Positions 1 to 8,215 of a stretch of DNA of 15,911 bases are shown here, piece by piece. Positions within the stretch are counted from its first letter, which is position 1. Every line of letters begins with the position of its first letter. The notes below the pieces were generated by a model. The model was given only the letters and a program-made list of their open reading frames with translations. It was not told the origin of the DNA and ran no database searches. This DNA comes from Cephalothrix spiralis. Lineage: Eukaryota; Nemertea; Palaeonemertea; Archinemertea; Cephalotrichidae. The stretch is taken from positions 1 through 15,911 of the forward strand of contig JAUCNG010417799.1 of assembly GCA_032353305.1 (NCBI GenBank), in the 5' to 3' direction. The position numbers were made by a program, and so were the translations under genes.

Positions 1-77
1 GAAGATTTACGGAGTAGAATAGAAGGGTATCTAATCCTTGTTTTTGTCTATTCTTTCGTTAAAATAATGATATATAT
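1..77. repeat. Terminal redundancy, left copy
   Basis: Positions 1-77 are identical to 15835-15911. The repeat lies inside a single-copy rRNA gene whose two halves sit at opposite ends of the window, so it is the overlap of a circular molecule and not a biological duplication. The true circle is 15,834 bp. Confidence 0.97.
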
Positions 78-396
78 TAAATTAATTATGTTGAATATAT
101 TATACCATTATAACATAAAGATTTTATCTAAACTTTACCGGTATGTGATTGACTTGTGTTTATCGTATAACCGCGACGGCTGGCACGAATTTAGTCAGCA
201 CTAAATAATAATATCTGTTACATTAGTTTAATTTGAAACAAAATGCTTTACTGCAGGCGTGAAGGTGGTGTGTAGAAAGACTTATCCACTATATTGTCCT
301 TTAAGGTTAAAAAGCTTGCACGGGGTATTAGTAAATAGCATGTATTATATTTTATTATAGCCAATCTAGTAGCAAGAATCAAACTATTAAAAGTTA
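1..396 (-). rRNA. rrnS: 12S small-subunit rRNA, 5' part
   Basis: This is the 5' portion of the mitochondrial small-subunit rRNA; the gene runs off the left edge and continues at the right end of the window because the molecule is circular. On the minus strand it shows the universally conserved core GTGCCAGC...GCGGTT (169-186) and GGATTAGATACCC (25-37), the 530-loop-like and mid-domain signatures of small-subunit rRNA. The 5' end is set against the nad4 stop codon at 397; no tRNA separates the two genes, so the mature 5' end could lie a few to tens of bases in from 396. Joined across the circle to 15430-15834 the gene is about 801 nt, normal for an animal 12S. Confidence 0.93.
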
Positions 397-1728
397 TTAG
401 AATAGAGTGATTAATGAGGGCATTAAAATGATTAAAACTAAAGGACATACATGGGCTACAATGATTATAAGATTACGTGAGATTAAGAATCTAGCAGGTG
501 AGTTAAGATTCCTAATAGGACCGTGATTTACTCTAACATATAGAGTAAGAGAGTATGCTGCGGCTACGAATCTCATTACACCTAAGGGAATAATTATTAA
601 TTTCCTAGATACTGTCGAGCATGTAATAAGTATAATTTCAGATAGAAGATTAGTCGAGGGAGGTGCAGCTATATTAGCGGCACATATAACAAATCATAAT
701 ATGGATATAGTTGGAATAGAAATATTTAATCCCTTATTCATCAACAGAGAGCGAGAATTAGATATAGAATAACATATGTCAGTCGAGGCGAATATCGCCG
801 AGCTTAGGAGACCATGGGAGATCATCATAGATATGGCGCCTCAGATCCCTCATGACATATTTGATAGAATGCCTGCTATCACAAGGCTTATATGCCCTAC
901 TGAAGAATACGCAATCAAAGATTTTATATCTTGTTGACGGATACAAATTAATCTTGTGATTATACCCCCTCATAGGGCAAGTCTTATAAGATAGAACTTT
1001 AACATAGGGTAAATGGGGGGAATTAAGTATATTACACGAAGTATACCGTAAGCTCCCAGCTTTAAAAGGACCGCAGCAAGAATTATAGAGCCGGCCACAG
1101 GAGCTTCAACATGGGCCTTGGGTAGTCATAAGTGGAAAGCAAACAAGGGTAACTTGACTATAAATGCAAGGTTTATCATTAATCAGAATGATGAGTAATA
1201 TTTAGAAAAAGAGAATAACGGGAATAAAATGTGATTAAGATCAGCTGTGTAAGCCTGAATGGAAATTCCGGCTAGCAAAGGAAGTCTAGCAGTAATAGTA
1301 TACAATATTAAATATATACCTGCCTGGAGACGTTCAGGTTGATAACCTCATTTTATAATAACCAGAAGAGTGGGGATAAGAGATGCTTCAAATAGAACGT
1401 AGAAAGAGAGAATGTGGGAGGAAGAGAAGGCTAGAAGAAGAATAACTGTAAGACTAATAATATAAAATATAAATAAAGGCGATGAATGGTTTATATAAAC
1501 CTTTTGTCTCGCAGCAACCACTATTGGTATAATTCAGATAGTAAGAATAATTAGCATTAGTCTTATGTAGTCGATGGATAATATGCTATTAAATGATACA
1601 GGTATATCATTAGAATAAAGTAAAATCGTAGAAGGGGCGATTATAGAGGCTATAGCGATTATAACCTGATTTCATTTATCTTTAGATAAAAAGAGTAGAA
1701 TGGATAGGGGTGTAATAATAGTTAACAT
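397..1728 (-). CDS. nad4: NADH dehydrogenase subunit 4
   Basis: Membrane subunit of respiratory complex I, one of the antiporter-like proton channels of the inner membrane. Read with code 5 it runs from ATG (1728) to TAA (397-399), 443 aa, the usual animal length. The family signature [13 protein letters not shown], followed by [13 protein letters not shown] with ATA read as Met, is clear near residues 200-230. The central block around [11 protein letters not shown] and the later histidine-containing ISHGL segment are also present. The whole protein is hydrophobic. Many Trp residues are TGA and many Ser are AGA, so it is fragmented under the standard code. Its start overlaps the nad4L stop by 7 bases (ATGTTAA), implying a bicistronic mRNA. 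Downstream it abuts rrnS with no tRNA between. Confidence 0.97.
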
Positions 1729-2009
1729 TTATTTAATAAGAGAGAGTTTATATGATCATTTCCGTAGGATCGCCTCATAGCAGTCATACAAGCTAGACCT
1801 AAACTTGCCTCACATGCGCCAAATGTCAAAATAATAATAACGAATATAAGTCAGTTTGATCCTATTACTAAGATGATTAAGAATATAATACTTAAAACTA
1901 TTACCTCTAGGGCGAGAAGTGCCATCAAAAGATGTTGATGCTGAAGTATAACACAAACTAAGGATACTATTACTAAAATCGGGGTAATTAACATTATTCA
2001 GGGTGTCAT
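1722..2009 (-). CDS. nad4L: NADH dehydrogenase subunit 4L
   Basis: Small membrane subunit of complex I with three predicted transmembrane helices. ATG (2009) to TAA (1722-1724), 95 aa. It begins MTPWMMLITPILV and contains the conserved block QHLLMALLALEVMVLSIMF, with the family's buried glutamate in the second helix, and the downstream LTFGACEASLGLA segment, also with its glutamate. The start codon abuts the trnT 3' end at 2010. The last 7 bases overlap the nad4 start in another frame, the arrangement seen in most animal mitochondrial genomes; the two are expected to be translated from one mRNA. Confidence 0.97.
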
Positions 2010-2076
2010 AGTATATAGAATTACTTCTATTTCTGGTTTACAAGACCAGTGCTTCAATACATTAGCTTTATATACT
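2010..2076 (-). tRNA. trnT: tRNA-Thr (TGT)
   Basis: Acceptor AGTATAT/ATATACT pairs over 7 bp, the anticodon arm CTGGT-CTTGTAA-ACCAG gives TGT, and the T arm has a 4-bp AGAA/TTCT stem with a GTAA loop. It abuts nad4L; the discriminator would be the A of the nad4L start codon. Confidence 0.95.
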
Positions 2077-2138
2077 CAGACTACGGAGATCACCGATTAT
2101 TAGCTCCCAAAGCTAGTATTTTAAATAAATTATAGTCT
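2077..2138 (-). tRNA. trnP: tRNA-Pro (TGG)
   Basis: Acceptor AGACTAT/GTAGTCT with one G-T pair; anticodon loop TTTGGGA gives TGG on a TAGC/GCTA stem whose fifth pair is C-A. Its 5' base is shared with the trnE discriminator position. Confidence 0.92.
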
Positions 2139-2200
2139 GTGCTTAACATTTAATGTATTTCTTACGTGAAAAGCAAGTGTATTTATTATACTACAAGCAC
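2138..2200 (-). tRNA. trnE: tRNA-Glu (TTC)
   Basis: Acceptor GTGCTTG/TAAGCAC with one wobble pair; anticodon arm CTTGC-TTTTCAC-GTAAG gives TTC; T arm ACAT-TAA-ATGT. It lies between trnF and trnP with no spacer. Confidence 0.94.
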
Positions 2201-2265
2201 TGCTTACGGACATTTGACATATTTACAGCTTCAATGTAATGCTTTATAATTTAAGCTACTTAAGC
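2201..2265 (-). tRNA. trnF: tRNA-Phe (GAA), T arm degenerate
   Basis: Acceptor GCTTAAG/CGTAAGC (one A-G mismatch), then TA and a D stem GCTT/AAGC; anticodon arm TTACA-TTGAAGC-TGTAA gives GAA. The 14 nt between the anticodon and acceptor stems contain a direct repeat ATGTC and no complementary pair, so no T stem can be drawn. These ends tile exactly between nad5 and trnE. Confidence 0.9.
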
Positions 2266-3949
2266 ACATCGTTATATTCATTCATAATATAATAATTGTA
2301 ATACATCTAATAAATGATATCAAGATTGCGCCTTGTGCGGAAACAATTAATATAGAAATCTTTCTTATTTTATTAAACGCTATTAAAGGGAATATGGACC
2401 ACCCTTGATCAACTTCTTTCAAGGTTAGAAGAGGAATTTTCATAAGTTGATTAGACAAGAAATGAGAAGAAATGGGTGTAAGGAACCATATAAGACAATG
2501 GCTATTAATTAATATTGGGTTTATTGGGTATTTTAATAAAATAGATGTTGAAAGCCCAAGCCCTATTCCTAGAATAACTATAAAAGGGGCTAGTATTTTA
2601 TATCTACTATTGAAGTTAGGTTCTAGTACAGGAACAGAATATAATCAGTTTACTAGGGAACCTCCTATAATAGCCATTAAGGTGAGTAGGACAATTCTTA
2701 AAGATTGAGTAATATTCTCCTGAGAATACTGAGTAGAAGGACTATATGTGGGTGCTATAAGGACGTAAATAGAAAATCGCGTTGAGTAGGCTGTAGTCAA
2801 GATAGTTGCTATAATAAATATAATTATAATTATAATATTTTTCTCAGATATTAGTATTGAAGAACTTTCAATAATAAGGTCCTTCGAATAGAACCCCGCC
2901 ATGAATGGCGCCCCACATAAGGCTAGGTTAGCTACTGAGATAGCTACAGAGATGGATGGAAGTTGTACCGCTGTGTTACCTATGGTTCGAAGATCTTGCC
3001 TATGATGATGAATATCAATTATGTTACCTGCACAAATAAATAAAAGTGCTTTAAAAAGAGCATGAGTAATTAGGTGAAAAAAAGCAATTTCTGGTATATT
3101 TAGTCTTAAAGTAAATATTATTACTGCCACTTGACTTAGGGTGGAAAGAGCAATAATTTTTTTTATATCACATTCTGCTATGGCACTTGCACTGGCCATC
3201 AATATTGTTAAAGTGGCTACCATTAATAAGATAGGGCTAAATAAAGTCGTGCTCTCTATTATTGGATAAAATCGATATAATAGGTACACTCCCGCGGTTA
3301 CTAGAGTCGAGGAATGAACTAAGGCTCTTACTGGGGTCGGAGCAGCTATAGCGGCGGGAAGTCATCTTGAGAATGGTATCTGCGCACTTTTAGTCATTGC
3401 CGCAATCAAGATGGTAAAATAAACTCATCAGCAGGTTGAGCCAGGTCATCTAATTGTGATAATTCATTGCCCCTGATTAAATATTAAAGCAATGGCAATC
3501 AATAATATTACATCCCCAATTCGATTAGTAAGAGCGGTGATCATTCCCGCCCCAAGGCTTTTGGCGTTATTATAATAAATTACTAATACAAAAGATGTAA
3601 TACCTAACCCGTCCCATCCTAATAATAGAGTGATCGTGTGCGGAAATAGAATTAGAAATATTATAGATATAACAAATATAATTACTAAAATAATAAATCG
3701 ATCTTTTGTCTTGTCATTAATTATATATGTCTTAGCAAACTGTATCACCCTGGTAGCAATAGATAAAACTGTGGCTATAAATAAAGTTCTTGTTATATCA
3801 ATAATAATTGGTATAGAAATCTCTATAGAGTTAAAACTAATAATGTCTCACTCAATTATAATAGAATTCTGGTTAAATATTATAATAAAGGTTAAAACAT
3901 AAGATGTGAATGTTAAGATTATAAATATTTGAGTTGTAATGAACACCAT
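2266..3949 (-). CDS. nad5: NADH dehydrogenase subunit 5
   Basis: Largest mitochondrially encoded complex I subunit, a proton-pumping antiporter-like membrane protein. ATG at 3949 directly follows trnH; 561 codons are followed by a bare T at 2266, completed to TAA by polyadenylation after trnF is cut out. Recognisable blocks are LLLGWDGLGITSFVLVIYYNN (residue 130 region), the run of conserved residues around KSAQIPFS-type sequence at 3350-3400, the Lys/His channel segment with LSQVAVI and LITHALFKALLFICAG (about 3030-3150), and the hydrophobic C-terminal arm ending MCITII-like then WMNMTM. TGA, AGA and ATA recoding is required throughout. No frameshift was seen. Confidence 0.96.
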
Positions 3950-4015
3950 GGTAAAAATCATAAAAATATGAATCAATGGGACCACAAACCATTATTTTGA
4001 TTAAACTATTTCTAC
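3950..4015 (-). tRNA. trnH: tRNA-His (GTG), reduced T arm
   Basis: Acceptor GTAGAAA/TTTTTAC has one G-T pair. The anticodon loop TTGTGGT gives GTG on a stem ATGGT/CCCAT whose closing pair is T-C. Only 9 nt (TGATTCATA) separate the anticodon and acceptor stems, so the T arm is tiny or replaced by a loop. nad5 starts at the next base. Confidence 0.9.
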
Positions 4016-4070
4016 AAGGCGGGTAAGATTAATACCTTTAAACGGGCCGAAACCGAGATTTATCGCCCTA
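4015..4070 (-). tRNA. trnR: tRNA-Arg (TCG), D arm missing
   Basis: Acceptor TAGGGCG/CGCCTTG pairs over 7 bp with two wobbles, and the T arm GGTA-TTAATCT-TACC joins it directly. The anticodon loop TTTCGGC gives TCG, but only a 3-bp CGG/CCG stem forms. Eleven bases between acceptor and anticodon loop leave no room for a D arm. It shares one base with trnH. Identity rests on anticodon and position (atp6-R-H-nad5). Confidence 0.85.
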
Positions 4071-4075
4071 ATTAA

Positions 4076-4771
4076 TTATGGATGGTCATCTCTATACAGT
4101 CTTAATAATAAACAAAAAATATATCTTTGAATCAAGCAAATACCTAATTCAAATATAATATACCCTACTTGAATAGAAAGAAGAAATGCTAATCTAGTTA
4201 AGCTAGAAAATATAGATGCAGCGCAGTAGGATCCAATTAAAGTTAAAACAATATGTCCCGCGCTTATATTAGCTGCTAGCCGAAAAGAGAGAGTTAAAGG
4301 TCGGACTAAAATCCTGATAGTTTCAATCATAACTAAGAATGGGTTTAGTCAATGGGGGGCCCCACCAGGTAAGAGACCTGCGACTCATCTTGAGGTGTTG
4401 AATATAATCGCTGATATAATTAACGAGAGTCATAATGGTAAGCCAAATCTTAAGGTGAACAGTAAATGGCTGGAGTATCTAAATACTGCCGGTAAGAGTC
4501 CTATAAGATTGATATTAATAATAATAATAAATAAAGCAACGATAAACCTATTAAATCCTTTAACATGAAATCCATGAGTACGAGTACCCTGATCATTTAT
4601 TACATTTATAACTGAGTTTATGCAAATAGAGAGATTTGAAGGGGTAACCCATAGATTTAAAAAAAATAGTAAAATAGAAGCACAGGAAACTATTCAAAAT
4701 AATAAAGGAGATATTAAATTATTTAGCCTGCTAGTACCTGGATCGAAAGAAGAAAAGATATCTAATATCAT
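4076..4771 (-). CDS. atp6: ATP synthase F0 subunit a
   Basis: Subunit a of F0, forming the proton half-channels against the c-ring in the inner membrane. ATG (4771) to TAA (4076-4078), 231 aa. It starts MMLDMFSSFDPG, immediately after the trnW discriminator. The conserved fourth-helix block [18 protein letters not shown] contains the essential arginine, and GFHVKGF and [14 protein letters not shown] fit the family. A 5-base spacer separates it from trnR. As in other annelids it is far from atp8, with cox3, nad6 and cob between them, so the usual overlapping atp8-atp6 mRNA does not exist here. Confidence 0.97.
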
Positions 4772-4833
4772 CAAGACTTGACACACGCCATTTAAGACTT
4801 TGAAGGTCTTTAGTTTAATTAACTTAAAGTCTT
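4772..4833 (-). tRNA. trnW: tRNA-Trp (TCA)
   Basis: Acceptor AAGACTT/AAGTCTT is a perfect 7 bp. Anticodon arm AAGAC-CTTCAAA-GTCTT gives TCA, which reads both TGA and TGG as Trp and so agrees with the code used by the proteins. It sits between cob and atp6. Confidence 0.96.
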
Positions 4834-4835
4834 AA

Positions 4836-5975
4836 TTAATTATCAATAGTTTTATCTCAGATTTGAGCAGAGATAGGGATTAATACATGTAAAATAAAAT
4901 ATAGGCCCGTAAATATCTGTCCTAATATTTCGTAAGGGTACTCTACAGGTCGCCCTCCAATTCAAGTTAAAAGCACTGTGTTGGCTGCTAACAGCCAGAA
5001 TATAAATTGCCTAAGCGGATAAAATGACAATCCTCGGGCCTTATGTCGGGATATCAGAGGAATTAAGAATAAAATTAAGATTGCTGCGAATATGGCCACA
5101 ACACCTCCTAGTTTATTAGGAATTGAGCGGAGAATTGCATAGGCCCATAAAAAATATCATTCGGGCGCAATATGAATGGGAGTGACTAAAGGGTTTGCAG
5201 GAATAAAGTTTTCTGCGTCTCCTAAAATATTAGGGAAGATTAATGAGACGAATGTAAGGGATATTAAAAGAATTATGAATCCCACGATGTCTTTGAAGGT
5301 GTAGTATATATGAAATGGAATTATGTTTATTGAAGCTTTAATACCAAGAGGGTTATTAGATCCTGTTTGATGAAGAAATAATAGATGAACTATAGATAAA
5401 GCAGCTACAATAAAAGGTATTAAGAAATGAAGAGCGAAAAATCGGTTTAAGGTGGCGTTATCCACAGCAAACCCTCCTCATACTCAGCTCACTAGGGAGC
5501 CTCCAACGTATGGGATTGCGGATAACAAGTTCGTGATGACAGTGGCTCCTCAGAATCTTATTTGTCCTCACGGAAGAACATATCCAACAAATGCTGTGGC
5601 TATGACTACTACTACTAAAATAACTCCAATATTTCATGTTTCCATGTATATGTAAGAACCGTAGTAGATTCCACGAGCGATGTGGATATAAATGCAAATG
5701 AAGAATCATGATGCTCCATTTGCATGAATATACCGTATAATTCAACCATAGTTTACGTCCCGTATAATGTGGGCGACCGAGGAGAAAGCTAGGTCTGTAT
5801 GGGGGGAGTAATGTATAGATAAGATTAATCCTGTTAAAATTTGAACAATTAGGCAGATTCCTAATATCGAGCCAAAATTTCATCAGATAGATAAATTAGC
5901 AGGTGCAGGAAGGTCAACTAAAGCACCATTAGCAATTTTTAATCCTGGGTGAGTTTTTCGAATTGATCTGAACAT
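4836..5975 (-). CDS. cob: Cytochrome b
   Basis: Central subunit of complex III, binding two b hemes and the two quinone sites. ATG (5975) to TAA (4836-4838), 379 aa, standard length. It starts [20 protein letters not shown]. Later it shows [19 protein letters not shown] with helix-D histidines, the Qo loop [18 protein letters not shown], and the C-terminal LISAQIWDK-type tail (read as PISAQIWDKTIDN). The start codon directly follows the T that ends nad6, with no tRNA between. Two bases separate its stop from trnW. Confidence 0.97.
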
Positions 5976-6432
5976 ATATGAACGGCCGTAAAGGTCCCTT
6001 ATCTGCGTGTGCAGTTTTTACCACTATAATTAAGGCTAAAAATAAAATAAGCGCTATTGAGATTGGAACGGCCAAGTTATACGCGGAATAGATATTATAG
6101 ATTTTGAATGTGTCTATTGATATATTTAATGAGTTATAGTTAAAAGATGAAATTAAGATAATAGAAAAAATCATAGGGGCGTGGAGTCACGATCAATTTG
6201 TAATATGCTGATTGGGCTGTAAAGCAGCAAAGTAAGCAAATATTACTAGTATTCCCCCTACATAAATAATAAAGGTAATGAATCCAAACCATCTGGAAAA
6301 TACCAAGGACATACTGATCGCAATAAAAAAGGCCCCCCTCAAAATTAGAACCCCTAAATTAATAGGAGAGACAGCGGTAATACATATAAAAATTAAGGTG
6401 ATAATTAAGGTGTTAATAATTAATAGAATCAT
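5976..6432 (-). CDS. nad6: NADH dehydrogenase subunit 6
   Basis: Membrane subunit of complex I. ATG (6432) is followed by 152 codons and a bare T at 5976, giving a C terminus [11 protein letters not shown]. The hallmark [15 protein letters not shown] glycine-rich helix lies near residues 60-75; the rest is hydrophobic. An in-frame TGA at 6190-6192 is Trp. The same frame stays open for 15 more codons into cob, to a TAA at 5929-5931, so a longer product with a full stop and a 47-base overlap is the alternative. I prefer the truncated stop because GPLRPF is the usual end of annelid ND6 and it leaves cob intact. Confidence 0.94.
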
Positions 6433-6438
6433 TGTATA

Positions 6439-6502
6439 TTATAATAAGGGAGCTGCCTTCTTTAGGATTCAAATTCCTACGTGCATAATACACTTCATTA
6501 TA
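6439..6502 (-). tRNA. trnQ: tRNA-Gln (TTG)
   Basis: Acceptor TATAATG/TATTATA with one G-T pair; D arm GTG/CAC; anticodon arm TAGGA-ATTTGAA-TCCTA gives TTG; T stem AGG/CCT. It abuts the terminal T of cox3. Six bases (6433-6438) separate it from nad6. Confidence 0.94.
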
Positions 6503-7280
6503 ATGAACCTCATCAGTAAATGCAAAGATATAAGAAAATTCATACAACATCTACAAAATGTCAGTACCATGCGGCGGCTTCAAACCCAAAGTGATGGGTA
6601 GTACTGAAATGGTGTAAAAGCACACGAACAAGACATACTGCTAAGAAGGTTCTGCCAATCAAAACATGAAGGCCATGAAATCCTGTCGCTACAAAAAATG
6701 TGGCTCCATATACCCTGTCCGCGATTGTAAATGAGGCTTCAATGTATTCCATAGCTTGAAGGAATGAAAAATAAATCCCTAAACAGACTGTAAGGGTCAA
6801 AGCTTGAATAGTTTGATGACGGTGGCCGTCAATGAGCCTATGATGAGCTCACGTTACTGTGACTCCCGATGCTAGTAAAACCGCAGTATTTAGCAGAGGG
6901 ACTCTAAAAGGGTTAATAGGGGTAATTCCTGTAGGAGGTCATCTACACCCTAATTCGGGGGTAGGGGCTAAACTACTATGAAAGAAAGCTCAAAAAAACG
7001 CTAGAAAAAATAGCACCTCAGATGCAATAAATAGAATCATACCTCATCGTAACCCTTTAGATACATAAGAGGTATGATGCCCTAAAAATACCCCTTCGCG
7101 TACTACGTCTCGTCATCACTGAATTATAGTCAGCAGGATAATTATTAACCCTAAAAACATGCATACTATGCTGTAACCATGAAACCATGCTGTAAGGCCC
7201 ACGGTTAAAGAAAATGCTCCTAAAGAGCCTGTGATTGGTCATGGACTAAATTCAACTAAATGGAATGGCTGGCGTACCAT
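6503..7280 (-). CDS. cox3: Cytochrome c oxidase subunit III
   Basis: Third core subunit of complex IV, a seven-helix membrane protein that stabilises the proton-pumping core. ATG at 7280, 259 codons, then a bare T at 6503 before trnQ. It begins [19 protein letters not shown] and shows [20 protein letters not shown] with the conserved helix-III glutamate, [17 protein letters not shown], the block [10 protein letters not shown], and the typical C terminus IYWWGS. A TAA five bases further, at 6498-6500, would add only one Leu and overlap trnQ; the truncated stop fits the conserved ending. A 46-base spacer lies between trnD and the start codon. Confidence 0.96.
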
Positions 7281-7326
7281 GGCTATAATAAGATAAAACA
7301 AATTTTTATAAAATTTTATGAATAGC
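7281..7326 (-). other. trnD-cox3 spacer able to form a hairpin
   Basis: This 46-base untranslated spacer is very AT-rich. GCTAT at 7282-7286 pairs with ATAGC at 7322-7326, closing a hairpin across the whole gap, and the inside has complementary ATAAAA and TTTTAT tracts. It is the only unassigned sequence between trnD and cox3 and would form the 5' leader of the cox3 mRNA. Function is unknown. Confidence 0.55.
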
Positions 7327-7390
7327 TAGAACTCGCTCATAAAAGCAATTTATACTTGACAAGTATATGTTATATTTTAACTAGAATTCT
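7327..7390 (-). tRNA. trnD: tRNA-Asp (GTC)
   Basis: Acceptor AGAATTC/GAGTTCT with one T-G pair; D stem GTT/AAC; anticodon arm TATAC-TTGTCAA-GTATA gives GTC; T stem GCTT/GAGC region. Its first base is also the trnM discriminator. Confidence 0.95.
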
Positions 7391-7454
7391 GATAAAAGGG
7401 GGAAAATCCATTTTCGGGGTATGAACCCAATAGCTTAATTTAGCTTATTTTATC
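7390..7454 (-). tRNA. trnM: tRNA-Met (CAT)
   Basis: Acceptor GATAAAA/TTTTATC is a perfect 7 bp; D arm AGCT/AGCT; anticodon arm TTGGG-TTCATAC-CCCGA gives CAT. It lies directly after atp8 and not beside rrnS as in earthworms, one of the rearrangements pointing to nereidids. Confidence 0.96.
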
Positions 7455-7614
7455 ATCATTTTCAGGATTTAATGTTTAATAATGAAATACGATTTTTTGA
7501 GGAGAGTGGAAAGCATGGAAGAAATTGCCATCATATGATGACTATTATACATATTAATAAAAAAACTATTATAGTGGGGACAAGAACTCAGTTTATTGGG
7601 GATAAATGAGGCAT
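7455..7614 (-). CDS. atp8: ATP synthase F0 subunit 8
   Basis: Short peripheral-stalk subunit of ATP synthase with one N-terminal membrane helix. ATG at 7614, 53 codons, then a bare T at 7455 before trnM. It starts MPHLSPMNWVLVPTM, matching the near-universal MPQL/MPHLSPMNW opening of lophotrochozoan ATP8, continues as a hydrophobic helix to about residue 28, and ends in a polar basic tail (SSKNRISLLNIKSWKW). It is below 60 aa and is broken by TGA under the standard code, so it is easy to miss. A 60-base gap separates it from trnY. Confidence 0.94.
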
Positions 7615-7674
7615 TCATATATACACAAATTTATAAGCATTATTAAATTACATTTTATATGATAAAATATTTTA
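7615..7674 (-). other. trnY-atp8 spacer with 14-bp palindrome
   Basis: Sixty bases of AT-rich sequence with no gene. A perfect 14-bp palindrome, ATAAAATATTTTAT, covers 7662-7675 and reaches the trnY discriminator. Three ATG triplets on the coding strand do not extend the atp8 frame usefully. It would be the atp8 mRNA leader. Confidence 0.6.
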
Positions 7675-7739
7675 TATTGAAGGGAAATATCCGTAATCGA
7701 TTTTACAGACCGATGCCTATAATTCTCAGCCACTCCAAC
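7675..7739 (-). tRNA. trnY: tRNA-Tyr (GTA)
   Basis: Acceptor GTTGGAG/CTTCAAT with two wobbles; anticodon arm TCGGT-CTGTAAA-ATCGA gives GTA; T arm GGA-TATT-TCC. It is the first gene downstream of the non-coding region in the direction of transcription. Confidence 0.94.
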
Positions 7740-7933
7740 TTTTTGATTCTATTATATAGTAAACTAATGTGAAATAGAATAATAGGCGTTATGTTTTTTT
7801 TTTTATTATAGTTTAATTAAAACCCTTTATTATAAGCTCTAACAATTTAGTTATAAATCTTAATATTTAATGCTTCTGGTAAGTAAAAGAAGATGAAGAA
7901 AAACGCTTATGTTATTATTTAATATAAATCATG

Positions 7934-7951
7934 AATTAAGTTAATTAAGTT
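7934..7951. repeat. Two tandem copies of a 9-bp repeat
   Basis: AATTAAGTT occurs twice in tandem (7934-7942 and 7943-7951), followed by a partial third copy. It is a short, low-complexity repeat inside the non-coding region. Confidence 0.7.
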
Positions 7952-8127
7952 AATATAATAATAGAAATTTATATTAAAACTCAGCGACAATATAGATAAA
8001 ATGAGATAAAAAAAACTTCTGTAGGAGAGATTTCGGGGGGAGTAGGTAAAAATCAGAAATATAAGAGAATACGGCTAAACACAAAATTTATGAGAATTTT
8101 TTGTTTATTGTTGGAGATATGCCCGTC

Positions 8128-8181
8128 GGACGGATTGGGGTTAGTGAGGAGAAAGGGGTAATTGTGGAGGTCAATCCGTCC
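8128..8181. repeat. GC-rich 10-bp inverted repeat with G-rich loop
   Basis: GGACGGATTG (8128-8137) and CAATCCGTCC (8172-8181) are perfect inverted copies enclosing 34 bases. On the plus strand the loop is G-rich, with GGGG runs at 8137-8140 and 8155-8158 and GG pairs between and after, and on the coding strand it is almost pure C/T/A. The left arm is also part of a near-palindrome CCGTCGGACGG (8123-8133), so alternative folds compete. Confidence 0.8.
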
Positions 8182-8215
8182 ACTTTCATGGTTTTATCTT
8201 GAAAGCCCTATCAAA

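Noticed and set aside
248-448. 66-codon open frame spanning the end of nad4 and the start of rrnS
   Set aside because: It is the +1 frame of nad4 running into rRNA, with no family resemblance. Peptides from 12S genes are reported in mammals, but nothing here supports one.
2472-2708. Plus-strand open frame
   Set aside because: Antisense shadow of nad5; the minus-strand reading gives a clear conserved protein.
3630-3902. Plus-strand 90-codon open frame
   Set aside because: Antisense to the N-terminal part of nad5; no start context or conserved motif.
5458-5883. 141-codon minus-strand open frame
   Set aside because: Out-of-frame shadow of cob. The cob frame shows the correct conserved motifs; this one is rich in Arg, Ser and Cys with no family match.
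6278-6601. Plus-strand 107-codon open frame, the longest on that strand
   Set aside because: It crosses antisense nad6, trnQ and cox3, so it cannot be an independent gene in this compact genome.
7800-7860. TAGTTTAATTAAAAC resembling a tRNA D arm on the plus strand
   Set aside because: No matching acceptor or anticodon arm follows; likely chance in AT-rich sequence.
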